A stretch of DNA of 64,000 nt. It comes from Dipteris shenzhenensis (taxonomy: Eukaryota > Polypodiophyta > Polypodiopsida > Gleicheniales). The DNA is taken from NCBI GenBank assembly GCA_047967505.1, contig CM106541.1; one strand, written 5' to 3'. The notes beneath the pieces were generated by a model. The model searched no databases, was not told where the DNA came from, and worked only from the letters and a program-made list of their open reading frames with translations. Position numbers and translations under genes: made by a program. Every line of letters begins with the position of its first letter. Position 1 is the first letter of the stretch. Of this stretch, positions 42,000 to 54,045 are shown piece after piece.

Positions 42000-42660
42000 A
42001 GGCATGACAAAACACAGTGTAGGCATGGACATAACATAGTTCATTATATCAAGGTTTATGTAGCCTTCTATCCCCTCTATCCTTTGATGCAACTATTGAT
42101 AGATAGCATGGAGTAAACTCTGCAATCATTCTAGCATTATTCATTTATCAAGGTCAACATGCTTGGGCCAATGACAAATACTTGGGCATTTGTGCATGCT
42201 AGGTTGAAGCTGCAATGCTTCCCCAGCATCCTCACCCAGCAATATTATCCTGCTAGTTGGTGTTGGTTCATCCTACAAGGGGAAGTGCTCTGATGGAATG
42301 TTATATCACTAAAGATACAAAGCATGGGCTCTTTCATGAGTCTTACGCTCAATTTGAGGATCATCAGATGTCACTTCCTATCACATCTAGGGAAGACTAG
42401 AAAGCAACCTTCAAAAGGGTTTATATACACATTAAAAACTTGTTTTGAGGTTTCATGGAATACAATGATTTGTCTCATCCATGTGCAAGTTTGTATCTCA
42501 CCACGGGCAAGTCAGAGAAGCCCTGCAGGGTCCTCTAGGGCCAACCCATGCACAGTAAGGCTAGGGCCAATCAAGGTAGAAAACGGGCATTGAAAGCCAA
42601 CAGCCAAGCAACCAAGTTGGCCACGTCAATTGAGCAGATCTAGTCGGATGGATAGACCAA
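42000..42660 (+). other. Spacer, no gene seen
   Basis: Only short open frames without recognisable content. Confidence 0.4.
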
Positions 42661-42662
42661 AA

Positions 42663-42720
<58 letters not shown>

Positions 42721-42748
42721 CTCTCTCCCTCTCTCTATCTGTCCCTTA

Positions 42749-42798
<50 letters not shown>

Positions 42799-42826
42799 CT
42801 CTCTCCCTCTCTCTATCTATCTCTTA

Positions 42827-42870
<44 letters not shown>

Positions 42871-43000
42871 CTCCCTCTCTCACTTTTTTGTTTGTCTCTC
42901 ACTTCTGTGTCTGTGTCTCACTTCTCTCTCTCTCTCCCAGTTCTCTCTCTCTCTCTCTCTACACACCAGCCATAGTGTAAAATTCGTTTTCTTTTGTACT

Positions 43001-43037
<37 letters not shown>
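42663..43037 (+). repeat. Compound (CT)n array
   Basis: Five or more CT runs separated by short related spacers (such as CAGTTCTCTCTCCCTCTCTCT). The spacers repeat, so the array has expanded as larger units of about 80 bases. Confidence 0.9.
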
Positions 43038-43040
<3 letters not shown>

Positions 43041-43997
43041 TTATTGCATGACCATGCAGGTTAGCAGAGCAATGACCTAGAGGCGTGTGTGAGGGTAGGT
43101 TAGCCGCAAGGGGTTGACGGTTTAGATCCCCAAGCAGTTGTAATCTGCAATGGCTACTTCTGTAACTATTAGACGGTTTTGTACGCATGCTATTACTAGC
43201 ATTATGAGATCATTGTGTATGCAGATGTTGTACGAGCTATTGCTCCAAAATATAGTGTTCTATCTCTTGCATATCTGTCTTCCATTCTGTATTCCATTCT
43301 TGTGGATGTTGCACGTATCATTCATCTATTATCTTTCGTAGTGTCTGCACACATTTATGATGCTACACATTAGCGATCATGATGTGCATTCTCACCATCA
43401 CGCAAGGAATTCACGATCGGGCAATTGAGCGCTCATGTCATCTACTCCTTGCCATCTTTATGGAGGCACTTCCCATGGAGGTATGCACGCAGTTGCACTC
43501 ACTTCGGATGAGATTAGGGAGGAGATTGTTGCGGTGAGGAGACACATCCAAGGATTTCAAGATGAACTCCATCGGATGCATTTTGACCCCCAGCATCCCG
43601 CTTATAGTCGAGCGAGTGTCGAGATTCTAGTGAAGAACCTCATCTGATGGTCATGGTAGCAGATTTTGCACTTGTTGGCTTCCCAGTAGGCATGCATGCG
43701 CACACGCTCAAAAGGACCTCCTGATCCCTTGACACTAACTACACGGTTGCGGTGGCACAACAGTGATCCTGAGCATGGGACCGATAGTTTGCAAGAAGCT
43801 CTCAGGGGGGTCAATCAATGTCAAATCCCACCTGCACAGTTAGTTTCACCGCCAAAGCTATGAGTACAGGTCTCGATTGATGCACACTGGGTGCTGAGTG
43901 CATCTTCATCTCCAACTATAGTTTTGGCAGCTTCTCGCAACCTCTTCGGTCAAGGAAGGATGTCTAGAGGAGCACCAAACGTTCATAGGGTGTGGTG

Positions 43998-44968
43998 ATG
44001 GCTACGGTAGGTAACATCAAGTATGCCAAGTTTTTGGGTAAAAAGTCGAACGATCCCGATGCACATGTTCGGATGTTCGAAAAGGTGCATGGAATCAACA
44101 ATCCAGGAGTTGTGGTACCACTCCAATAAGAGGCGGTTTTGGAGTCAACCTTATCGGGTAAGGCAGCACGCTAGTTGGCAAAGTACGTAGTGAACCATTT
44201 CACCACATATGATGCGGCTTGCGATGCATTCTTGAGGCGGTTTCGTTAAGAAAAAATGATCTCGCAAAGAGATTGTGTAGCTTGAAACAAGGTGATCAGG
44301 ATGTGGAAGATTATGCATCCAAATTCAATTTACTCTTGCAACGTGTACCTGCAGCTCAACACCCTGCTCAAGAGGTACTCAATGACTTCATTTCGGGGCT
44401 ATCACAGGATCTACGAATGGCGTTGGCCACAATGGATCAGACACAGACAACATTTGTGGCAATCACGGCTCAAGCAGTGCGAGCCGGGGAATCGCTACAT
44501 GGGAGGACATCCAAAAATCACAAATCCGAGAAGAGCAAATCTAAGAAGAAATTGTCCAAAAAGTCGGATGACAGTGAGAATGATTTAGTTGTGACCAGTT
44601 CGAATGGAAGGTCTGAAGGTACCAGTTCAGAGGATTTTGACTCGAAAGTAAAGACAAAGACCTGGAGAGCCTCTAAAGGAGGTAAGGGTGCGCCAGTGGC
44701 TTCTGGAGAAGGGTCCATACCTAAAGGCTTGAAGGGGATATGGTGTACTCACTGCCACAATCCTGGTCACTCTGCAGTCGAGTGTGGTCTTAATATGACT
44801 GCGATTTGCTTGACTAATACACACAGCATAGTGGCATGCCATTACAATGGGCATGGCCAGAGAGCGGTTGGTCTTGCAGCAAGGTGCAGCTACATCTTTT
44901 GTGTAAGAAGAGCCACAGCAGCAAGCATTCCAACCACAGCAATAGATGTTCCAGTGAGGCAGAGGTGA
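43998..44968 (+). pseudogene. Gypsy gag
   Basis: ATG at 43998 opens MATVGNIKYAKFLGKKSNDPDAHV. Stops near 44130 and 44170 and a frame change near 44245 follow, then the capsid motif DVEDYASKFNLLLQRVP and FISGLSQDLRMAL. A Lys/Ser-rich linker leads to a complete CCHC knuckle, CTHCHNPGHSAVEC (about 44743-44784). Confidence 0.85.
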
Positions 44969-45624
44969 CGGTGATCATAGACGCGGAGGTGGCAATGGTC
45001 GTAGACACGGAGTTTGTTTTGTTTGGGCAAAGGGCATTGGCGGAACGAATGCTTGGAGGTTCAGAAATGGGATTGGCAACATGCGGAGTGACAAAAGATG
45101 GCTGGGAAAATGCCTAGCACTTTGATGGTACACATTGTTGATGATGATCCGCTAATGTGCTCAGAGATTAGCATGGTCACCTATGCTAGGACCAAGCTGT
45201 GAGGACCAACTCTTCAGAATGGCAACAAGATGCTGGATTGGTCAGCTCAGGAACATGTGCATTACCAAGTCTATGAGTTGGTGACGAAGGAGCCACCATT
45301 GATGTCCCTGCCAGAGTCTACAACACTACCCAGTGAAGTGCGAAAGGTGCAATTTGCAAAACCAATTGTTCAATCTGAGGCAGCGACTCAAGCCAAATTC
45401 AAATTACACTTACTCGCCGATGATAGGCGAAGCAACTCTGTTGTTGGTTGCTAACCAAGCCAAAAGGCGGGCACATTCTTCGCAAAGGGAGCTGGGGTTG
45501 TGGAGTGCATTTTGGAGGCTCCTATCCAAATTTCATTGGGCCACTTGCTTAATCTGGTTCCAGGATCCCACCGACAATTGTTGCATTCCTTGCATACAGA
45601 GTCGAAACCAGAGGAGGTGGAGCT

Positions 45625-46182
45625 ATGTCAAGCCGATTCATGCCCACAATTTTGACAGTGCCTTTGACTGATATGTGGATTTTGGTGATTTTCGCAAAGG
45701 CACAAGGTCGGACTTTTGCTCAGGTGTTGGTCGAAGGGGGGTCGGGGTTCAATATTGTCACTTTGAAGACCTGCCAAGAAATGGGCTGGATGTCTTGGGA
45801 GCCGGCACCCTTCTTAGTCTGCATGGCTAATCGACGCCGGAATCTTATCTTTCATAGTGTCTGCATGGCTGATCGACCACTCAAACTCTTACCTTTCATA
45901 GTGTCCTTTGTGGTGCTCAACATGGAAGCTGCAACACCAGAGTATAGCGTCCTTTTGGGAAGGCCGTGGTTGCGGCAAGAAAAAGTCAAGCAAAATTGGG
46001 AGCAGAACGTCATTTCAATCCGGAGAGGGAAGACGAAAGTGCAAGTCACCATAAGAATGGCAGCACCATTGGTGAATGCAGTCCGACCTGTCTTGGCCGA
46101 GATGATGAACATGGCAGACGGATTGGAGGATGATGAGGAGGAAGCCTTTCTCAAGGCAATTTGTTCCTATCTTCACCATTGA
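45625..46182 (+). pseudogene. Gypsy aspartic protease
   Basis: The open frame contains AQVLVEGGSGFNIV, in which the catalytic Asp is replaced by Glu, and the flap-side motif YSVLLGRPWL. An acidic tail (DGLEDDEEEAF) ends it. Confidence 0.75.
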
Positions 46183-46332
46183 TGTGGAAGGCATTACAGA
46201 CAGCTATATTCATCATAGTTGTCTGGCGGATGCGGTCAGCCCTCTGATCCATAGGAGTCCGAGCCCCAACAAGTAGCAACAAAATTGGATATACAGGATC
46301 TCCTACAGTAGGAGTGGGAATTCGAAGAACGA

Positions 46333-47157
46333 ATGAGTAGAGTCACACGCGTTCAGGAGGATGCTCTTGATACGATTTTTCTCGAAGCAGATGGTGCATC
46401 TAAACCAGTCAAAATTAGCACTTTGTTAACAAATGAATTCTGTAGTGAATTGATAGCCCTGTTGCAGGAATTTTTTGATGTGTTTGCCTGGGACTTTGTG
46501 AATATGAAGGGTCTGGATCCAAAGTTTTACCAACACCGGGTTAACCTCAAACCAGATGTCACTCTGACGAAGATATAGAGGTATCGTATGAATCTGCACG
46601 TGGCTAAGCAAATGCATGAAGAATTGGACCACTTGTTGTAGGTGAAATTCATTGCACTGATTAAAAATCCAAAGTGGATTTCCTCGACTGTCATTGTGCC
46701 AAAGAAAAACAAGAAATTATGGATTTGTGTCAATTACCGCAAGCTGAATGCGGCCATAGTTCCTGATCCATTTCCCTTGCCCTATATGGATTCGCTGCTC
46801 AATGAAGTGGTAGGGCATGAGGTGTACTCCTTCTTGGATGGATATACTGGGTACAACCAAATCCGAATGGCTTCGGAAGGCCAACCGAAAACACAGTTCT
46901 TGGGCCAAATTCGATGGCATGGTAGACATCTATGGTTCCTGGCTCACATGGCAATTCCCCTGAATGCATTGGCACATGTGGAACCGAAGGCATTTGTGTG
47001 GACCATAGAGTGCAATCAAAGCATACTGGCAATTGAAGATTCAGCTTTCCAGAGCATCGGTGGTGCTGTCTCTGGATTGAGAGAAGAATTTTCATGTGTT
47101 CATGGATGCCTCGGATCGAGCCATTGGGAGCATTTTGATGCAGGAAGATGCAAATAA
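46333..47157 (+). pseudogene. Gypsy reverse transcriptase with internal deletion
   Basis: VIVPKKNKKLWICVNYRKLN, LDGYTGYNQIRMA and KTQF are in place. The next residues are LGQIRWHGRHLWFLAHMAIPLNAL, which belong to the thumb. The palm segment between them, including the catalytic YxDD box, is missing. The RNase H start (MDASDRAIGSILM) follows in another frame near 47100. Stops occur at 46576 and 46640. Confidence 0.85.
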
Positions 47158-47949
47158 ATGGTATTGCCCAGTCTACTACGCGAGCCGACGACTTTCAATG
47201 ACCAAAAAGAATTATTCCAGGAAGGACTAGGCATGATCTATTCTGTCAAGAAATTCTAGCATTATCTATTGGGCCGACCGTTTGTCTTTTATGTCGATCA
47301 TTCTGCACTATTATATTTGGTGAAGTAGCAAAGTCTTACGGGCTGATTGGCACGATGGGTATTGCTCTTACAGGAATACGATTTTGATGTCATTCATCAT
47401 CCAGGCTCGTAGCATGCGGTTGGAGATTATCTTTCTCGATTGGAGTCTAGGAGCTGCCAACAGGAGTAGAGTACGAATTTCCTAATGCAAAGCTAGCATC
47501 GATTTTTCGGGCGGATCCAATCACGGCAGAGGCTGAAGTCATCCCAGAAGGCCCATGGTTATGGTATGATGAGATGCTCTTATTCCTATCTACTGGCATC
47601 ATGCCCAAATACATGAATCGGGATTAGAGGAAACATTTGGCATTACAGAGCCATTCCTTTAAAGTAGTCCTGGTACAGTTGTACCAATGACATCTGATGG
47701 AAGCACTGTTGTTGTGTGCTCCACCTCATGAGCAGGAAGTAGTATTAATGGAAGCCCATTGTGGGGTTTCGGGTGGCCATTTTGTTAGTGAAGTCACCGC
47801 AAAGAAAGTTCTGTAGGTAGGGTTATGGTGGCTGACCATACAGAAGGATGCTCAATGGTTTGCAAAAAGTTACGACCTTTGCCAATGGTTGGGACAGCCC
47901 ACTGATCGAGATCACATGACCCTTAATCCCATTTTGCCTTTGGAACCAT

Positions 47950-48508
47950 TTCGGAAATGGGGCCTGGATTTTATGGGTCCATTCAAGCCCACAGCTGCCA
48001 GCCGCACCTAGAATTGCTACACTTGGTAGCCACTGACTATTGCACCAAATGCCTGGAAGCTTGGGCCTTGCAGGAAAACACTACAAAATCGATCGCAAAG
48101 TGTCTATACCACGATGTGTTCACTCAGTTCGGGTGTCCAATTGAGATTGTCAGTGACAGGGGAGCTCATTTTGTCAACAAATTTATCAAGCGGATGAATG
48201 CTTTTTATATGGTGATTCACAAGAACGCTTCCCCCTATTATCTGCAAGCGAATGGACTGGTTGAGTCTACCAATCATACATTCAAGAGGATCATGTCGCT
48301 ACTGGTGAATGAGCACTGCATGGATTGGGATGACAAGTTGCTGGTAGCACTATGGGCGTACTGCACTTCATTCAAGGTGGCCACAGAGTTGACTCCTTTT
48401 AAATTGGTGTTTGGGCTAGAAGCAATCACACCGATCGAGCATATTGTTCCAAGTCTGAGGATTGCAGTGGAGGACAAGCTTCTTCTGCAAGACTCTATGG
48501 TAGTTTGA
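47950..48508 (+). pseudogene. Gypsy integrase core
   Basis: Open frame with ATDYCTKCLEAWAL (first Asp), SDRGAHFVNKF (second Asp) and NGLVESTNHTFK (Glu), then WDDKLLVALWAYCTSF and TPFKLVFG. The zinc-binding part lies upstream (47750-47900), broken by stops. The C-terminal part continues in other frames to about 48850. Confidence 0.85.
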
Positions 48509-48849
48509 TTGGATGTTCTTGACCAATTGGATGATTTGCGGCTGGAGAGCTATTATCTCACCTTGGAAGCAGAGGGTGGATTTGGCATCCAAGAAGAAAT
48601 CTTTTGAGCACGAGCAACTGGTTCTTCTATTGAACACTCGTATTGGGAAAATGCTAGGAAAATTGAAATTGCAATGGTCGGGTCCATTCTGGGTTTTTCA
48701 TGATTGCGGATCAATATCATTTTATCTTGCGGATTTGCAAGGGCATGTTCTTCCACATCTAGTTAATGGGATTTGGCTTCGTCCATACCATCATGATGGT
48801 AGTCTTCAATACCCATTTCCCATCTCTAATGAGGGGCAAATTTCCTAGG

Positions 48850-49545
48850 TTGAGGTGGAGGTGGCCGAGCCATTTCAAGACGACATGTGGTAGAAGGGTT
48901 CACGGCATGATGACAACAGTCTTCTGCGAGGTCCTAGCATAGCCGCCATGCAACTCACTATCGTCAAGGCGAGATATTGGCAGTCTGAATTCCAACTCTT
49001 GCTCCATTTTTTGCATGTCTCAGTTACTTGCTACTTGCTCATCATCACTCTTATAGTTCTCTTGAGTACATTCGTCTTCCAGCTCTCATCAGCGTTCATG
49101 GTTATCTTGTTTATTCTCCTTCACCTTGCCATGGGGATGGCTCATGCTCACTTTCTCCCTCTTCTTCCGTTGGTGTACATAGATTCTTAGTCAATTGATG
49201 CTCGTCTTCAGTGACTACGGATTCGTAGTTTCAGTAGTATCGATTGGTAGAGGGTGGCTGTTCATCCGTCTGCATCGGTGCTTTGCTAGCAGTTGGCAAT
49301 AGGAACTATGGTGGAGTTTTTGGATGAGCATCGGGAGCTGACTGTGCAATTGATTCATCAATGTCTCTTTTTGTCTTTGAATGGAGCGATGATCGTGCAG
49401 CCAACGTGTACACCGATGGCGATGGAGGTAGAATTTGGAGCTCCTACCAGGGGCGAGTGGATGTTTGGATGCTCAGATGAGGGATTTGTATCGCTGGATT
49501 TTTGAGTCATCCTTATAGGCCAAGACATATACCATCACTCCTTGG
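48850..49545 (+). other. 3' part of the gypsy element or spacer
   Basis: Contains a short open frame at 49293-49505 (VEFGAPTRGEWMFGCSDEGFVSL-like) with no recognised family. No LTR or purine tract was found. Confidence 0.35.
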
Positions 49546-49549
49546 ACTC

Positions 49550-50790
49550 GAGGGATGATAGATTTGGAGTTGACATCATCTCGACAGATGACTGTTGTGG
49601 TGCTGACTCTGGCATCACAACTTGTATGCTTTGCTTTCTTAAGTGTAGCCAACCATGATGCATTTGCGTGACTTCACATCCAATTTCCTGCAACAATGAT
49701 CATCATGTATGTGGGCATACGCTATGCAACCAAATATGTGGAGATGCTTAATGAGTGGCTTGTGTCCAGTGAATGCTTCATAAGGTGTCATGATTTAGAA
49801 GGAAGTCGGTTAAGCAAATAGTTTATTGTGGCTATTGCTTCTACCCAATACTGATTTAGAAGATGCTTCTCACTAAGCATTGCTTGCTAAAGTCCCATTC
49901 TTCCTTTTAGCGTTTGCATTCTACTAAGGAGTATCTACACAAGTGAATTGTCTTCAAATGCTGTGACTTCTGCAAAAGTTCATGAATGCTAAAGACATGT
50001 AGTATTCACCTCCTCTATCTGATCTCATGACTTTGATCGTTCTGCCTATCTCGTTTTCTACCATGGCTTTGAATTCTTGAAATCTAGAAAAGAATTCAAA
50101 TTTTTCTTTCAAAAAGTAGACCCAACAATATCTACTGTAGTCATCAATGAAAGTCAAGTAGTAAAGTGAACCATTGATGCTACGGGTTTGGGCATAACCC
50201 CATACATCTGTATGTATCAAATCAAGAATACCTCATGCTCAAGAGGTGCTTCTATCAAAATTGGTTCTCTTTTGTTTGCCGAAGCAACATGCTTCGCAAG
50301 GTTTTCCAAGAAATTGTAGCTTAGGAATCCCGATTGCCATATTCAGATTCTTGAGGTCTAGCGAGCTCTTGAAATTGACATGAACATATCTCTTGTGCCA
50401 TTTTGCAAATAGTGGCATGTGTTGCGGTTGAGCTGACATGGCATGCTTCTTTGGTACTGTTGCTAGCATTCTGTACAAGTGTGCTTCCTTGACACCTTTT
50501 GCTACTAGCTGAAATATTCTGGATTTTATCTCTGATAGTACATTGATCTCCATCGAAGATGACTCGGTAGTTGTGTTCCATCATTTGATCTACTGACAAG
50601 AGGTTCTTACTAGTCTTCGGAACATAGAGTACATCTTTCACCAATCCTTTCGTACTAGTGAAATTGTTCATAGGGATAACACCTGTCCCTTGAATGAGAT
50701 TTGGTGTATTATCTACTGTGTAGATGGCATTCTTTTGTCCTTCTAATGGTTTTATCTCTTTGAACCATTCCTGATGATTTGTCATGTGGG
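49550..50790 (-). pseudogene. Copia family A protease end and integrase, copy 2
   Basis: Reads MTNHQEWFKEIKPLEGQK ... VPKTSKNLLSVDQM (protease to linker), then AKWHKRYVHVNF with CEACCFGKQ (integrase zinc site; the second His of HKRYGH is kept but shifted by a G-to-V change), IHTDVWGYAQ and FIDDYSRYCWVYF, and SDRGGEYY. Several stops follow near 49955. Matches the plus-strand copy at 54841-56000. Confidence 0.85.
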
Positions 50791-51099
50791 ATGATGCACC
50801 GCTATCGATATACCAAGGATCTTATTCTGCTTGGTCGACTTGATAGGCTGAAATCCTCTTTTGTATTGAAATCAATGTCTAGGTACACTGTATCAGTTTG
50901 TTGCATTTCCTCGTTTGCAAGAAGCATATTCCCATGTTCATTTGCAAAATGACTGTGACTAGAATGTCCACTAGGATGATTTCCTCTACCACAGTACTTC
51001 CCTTGATTACTACTGGATTGACCACCTTGGTCGTACTGCTTCTTGTAGTAATCGCTTTCATAGTGTCCAAACTTATGATAGTAGTTGCACTAGATGTTT

Positions 51100-52022
51100 A
51101 ACAGGTTGGTGGATGCATTCCCTTATCCTTGAAATCTTCCTTGGTTGGAATGATTTCCTCTTTGCTGATTCTGATGTTGTTGAGGATGATGCTAATGCTG
51201 ATTTTGACTTTGCTTACGATTTTGTTGCTGATGATGACCACTTCTTTGGAATGATCTACCTCTGCCTCTGCATCTGCTTCTGTCTAAAGCTATGAACGCT
51301 TGATCATTAGAATGACCTTTACGTGCTTAAATGGCTTGAGTCCTGAGTTTTTCACCAAGTAACACTGACTAAAGTTCTTCTAGTGTTGGAATTTGCAGTT
51401 GAATGTAATACTCTAGACTACATTCTCGTATCCCTCTCCTAGTCCATTCAAGATTACTTGAACCATTTAGTATTGGGTTTATGGTCTCTCCTATTGCTGA
51501 GAGTTGATTGCTTTAGCCTTTGATCCAAACTACGTAACCATGACCAGTTTCACTACTGTTGCAGAAATTCTAGTTGATTTGGTTTCTCAGTGTGAGAATC
51601 TTGGAAGTGTTCTTTGACTCGTAGAGAGCTGCAAACATATCCCATGCTTCTTTTGATATCTTGATGGTGTTGAGTTGTCCTAGCATGACATCTTGCACAT
51701 TTTTCTTGATCAAATGATATGCATACTTATCTTTCTTATCCCCTTTTGCCTGTGCTCCGGCAGTGGCAGGATCTTCTATAGTTGCAAAAATTATTTGTGT
51801 AGCTATAGATCCTGGTGTAGATCCCACTATTGGTGCTGTGGCAATAGGTGGACTAGAGCTCCTGCTGGTTGGATCATCCAATGGTCTAGGTGTAGATCCA
51901 TCGACATACTCCCATTTGTCCTGAAGTACAAGAATGGTATCCATTCGGTATTTCCATGTGCCATAATTGGAGTTGTCTGACTTAGCAAATGCCTCTAGGT
52001 TGAGGTTGCTAGTCATAAACAT
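51100..52022 (-). pseudogene. Copia family A gag, copy 2
   Basis: Starts MFMTSNLNLEAFAKSDNSNYG at 52022 and stays open through KYRMDTILVLQDKWE to LRNQIN at 51570, then becomes broken. A damaged zinc knuckle (CNYYHKFGHYESDYY) lies near 51050-51100. Confidence 0.85.
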
Positions 52023-53590
52023 GGTGCAAGAAATGTACTCAAAGTGTCGTGAAAATCATTGTATGAATCAACTGCAAAACACTGACTATGGCAAGTGAAA
52101 TCTGAAATGTCGGTGAAGATAGAACTCCAATATATAATCCGATCTAAATTACAAGGCTTGTGGCAAATGATGCCAGGAATAGCCAAGAGGCTTTACAAGG
52201 CTTGAAATGATGTGCACAATGCCGTGAAATAGCCGAATAGGCTTTATAATGATGGCATGTGTATGCGAAATCAAATCATGTGCTATCTGCCCACTGATCA
52301 ATCAGCAATGCCTCTGAACACTCTGAAGTCTATTCTCACTGAACTAATGAACGTCAGGTTTTAGGTAATGTAATGATTTCAAACCATATGTGAGCATAGG
52401 GACTAGTCGGGAATTTTGGGCATGGCTTAGATTGGCAACTTGGGGAGATTCAAAGCATCCCCTCTATGGCGATCTAGTCTACTCTGATCTAGATCTATAC
52501 CAACCATCGATCGATGAAAGAACATCAAATAATTTCTTTTCTTTGGTTCTTTTTATGTGCTGGGTCAGATGCGTCAATGTAGAGGCTGATGTGCATGTAG
52601 GAAGTGGATTTGTTGGCGAGGCTCAAAAGTGAGTGTAACTTATGCCAAAATGTGAGCATGTAGAGCACAAAAAATTGAGTGATTTGCTTTTTTGCTTCGC
52701 CCTCAAATTCTTCCTAGATCAAGAGATACGACTTGATCTACGTGGAGGGGCAAAAGGAGTGCAAATGTGCTCAATGATGATGTGGTAGTCAAGGGGTCAC
52801 ATGTAGTGATTGTGCTTGTGGAGCCCTATGATGAGGTGGTAGAAGTGGTCACATGAAGTGCCTATGGAGCACTGTGTGTGCTTGTAGAGGGTCAGAGGGC
52901 CACATGGCTTTGATGAGGTGGCAGTTGACTCGGCAATGATGACATGGTAATTGATGATGTCGGTAGCTGATGATGTGGCTATTGACGTGTCAACTCATGT
53001 GGTAGATGATGTGTCAATGATGACATGGCTACCACCATGGTAGATGATGTGGCATGTGATGTGTGGTGGTACGTGTCAGTTGAGGTGGTGCTGATGTGGC
53101 ATGTGCCACATGTCCCTGTTGCTATTGTTGACGTGGCGTGCGAGATAAGGCTGCCATGTGGCCAACTGTGGATCAACCAATTAACCCAGGGTCATCATCA
53201 TTTGACCTTGGTTATATTCTGTCTACCACATGTCGAGACATGGGCAGCCAAAATCTTTTTCATTCCAACGAAATCTTGAAAATTCCATTGTCTTCCCTGT
53301 GTGTGTGTGAGAATAGTCATTGGAGCGTAGAAGCTGTTGGCTGTGCCATCGATTATCGAGAGCACCTTGGAAGGCCGCTGTCGTGTAGGCTATGGAGGTG
53401 CTCCCTGAGTGTTTGCCCATCACTGGCTGAGTAGCCTTGATGCGCTGGTCGATGGAATTGCACTTTGCGTTGCCCATTGCTGAGCCTTTCTTTGAAGAAG
53501 CTTGTTGGTGCTATCAACTGGGAGTCATTTCATTTCTTTCGGTGCCTAGACAGAGAAAGGTGATACACTATGCACAAACTACTTTTATTA
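52023..53590 (-). other. Long non-coding leader of copia family A
   Basis: Matches 35740-38100 in copy 1 (for example 52436-52540 against 36160-36260). It holds the same TGATG/TGGC repeats (52770-53150) and no conserved open frame. Confidence 0.7.
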
Positions 53591-53638
53591 ACGACAAGTA
53601 GTTTTCCAATCCTTTCTCTTGCTTAAAATAATTATTTC

Positions 53639-53639
<1 letters not shown>

Positions 53640-53676
<37 letters not shown>

Positions 53677-53956
53677 AGGAGAGGGAGAGGGAGAGGGAGA
53701 CAGAGGGGGGAAGGGAGACAGAGAGAGTGGGGGGGATCTAGCTAGAGAGTGAGAGAGAGAGAGGGGGGGCATCTAGCTAGAGAGGGAGACAAAGAGAGAG
53801 GGAGATAGAGAGAGAAGGGGGGACCTAGATGGAGAGGGAGACAGAGAGAGAGGGGGAGGGGGTTAAAGCTGGAGAGAGAGAGAGGGGGGGCGGGGGGATC
53901 GAGCTAGAGAGAGGGAGAGGGAGTGGGAGAGGGAGAAGGGGAGGGAGAGGGAGAGA
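53640..53956 (-). repeat. GA/CT-rich tract
   Basis: Imperfect GA repeats with GGGGG interruptions. In minus orientation it follows the second copy of the gypsy LTR and so corresponds to the CT-rich leader at 28104-28300. Confidence 0.75.
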
Positions 53957-54025
53957 GTGTACAAAAGAAAGCGATTTGGAGGGTTGGAACATTCCCAACC
54001 CTCCTAATCGCTTTCTTTTGTACAC
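53957..54025 (+). repeat. 31 bp near-perfect hairpin
   Basis: Arms 53957-53987 and 53995-54025 are reverse complements with a single mismatch around a 7-base loop (AACATTC). It sits between the GA tract and the CA run, exactly where the primer site would be expected in this LTR copy. Confidence 0.92.
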
Positions 54026-54042
54026 ACACACACACACACACA
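54021..54042 (+). repeat. Short (CA)n run
   Basis: About eleven CA units overlapping the end of the hairpin. Confidence 0.9.
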
Positions 54043-54045
54043 CTA

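Larger units (their letters stand above)
43435..49190 (+). mobile_element. Gypsy retrotransposon with deleted RT palm
   Basis: Plus-strand gypsy element: gag (43998-44968), protease (45625-46182), RT start and thumb with an internal deletion (46333-47157), RNase H (47090-47300), connector with a chromodomain-free end, and integrase (47700-48508) with its C-terminal region to about 48850. No LTR was identified on either side; boundaries are approximate. Confidence 0.8.
49550..53590 (-). mobile_element. Copia family A, copy 2 (leader to integrase)
   Basis: Minus strand: leader (53590-52023), gag (52022-51100), protease trace, integrase (50553-49625). RT, RNase H and both LTRs are missing. The left end decays after the KAYKL motif near 49625. 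Confidence 0.85.

Noticed and set aside
42880-43188. Arg/Glu-repeat open frame
   Set aside because: Direct translation of (GA)n/(CT)n microsatellite.
49293-49505. Short open frame after the gypsy integrase, considered as an extra gene
   Set aside because: No recognised domain; more likely part of the element's 3' non-coding region.
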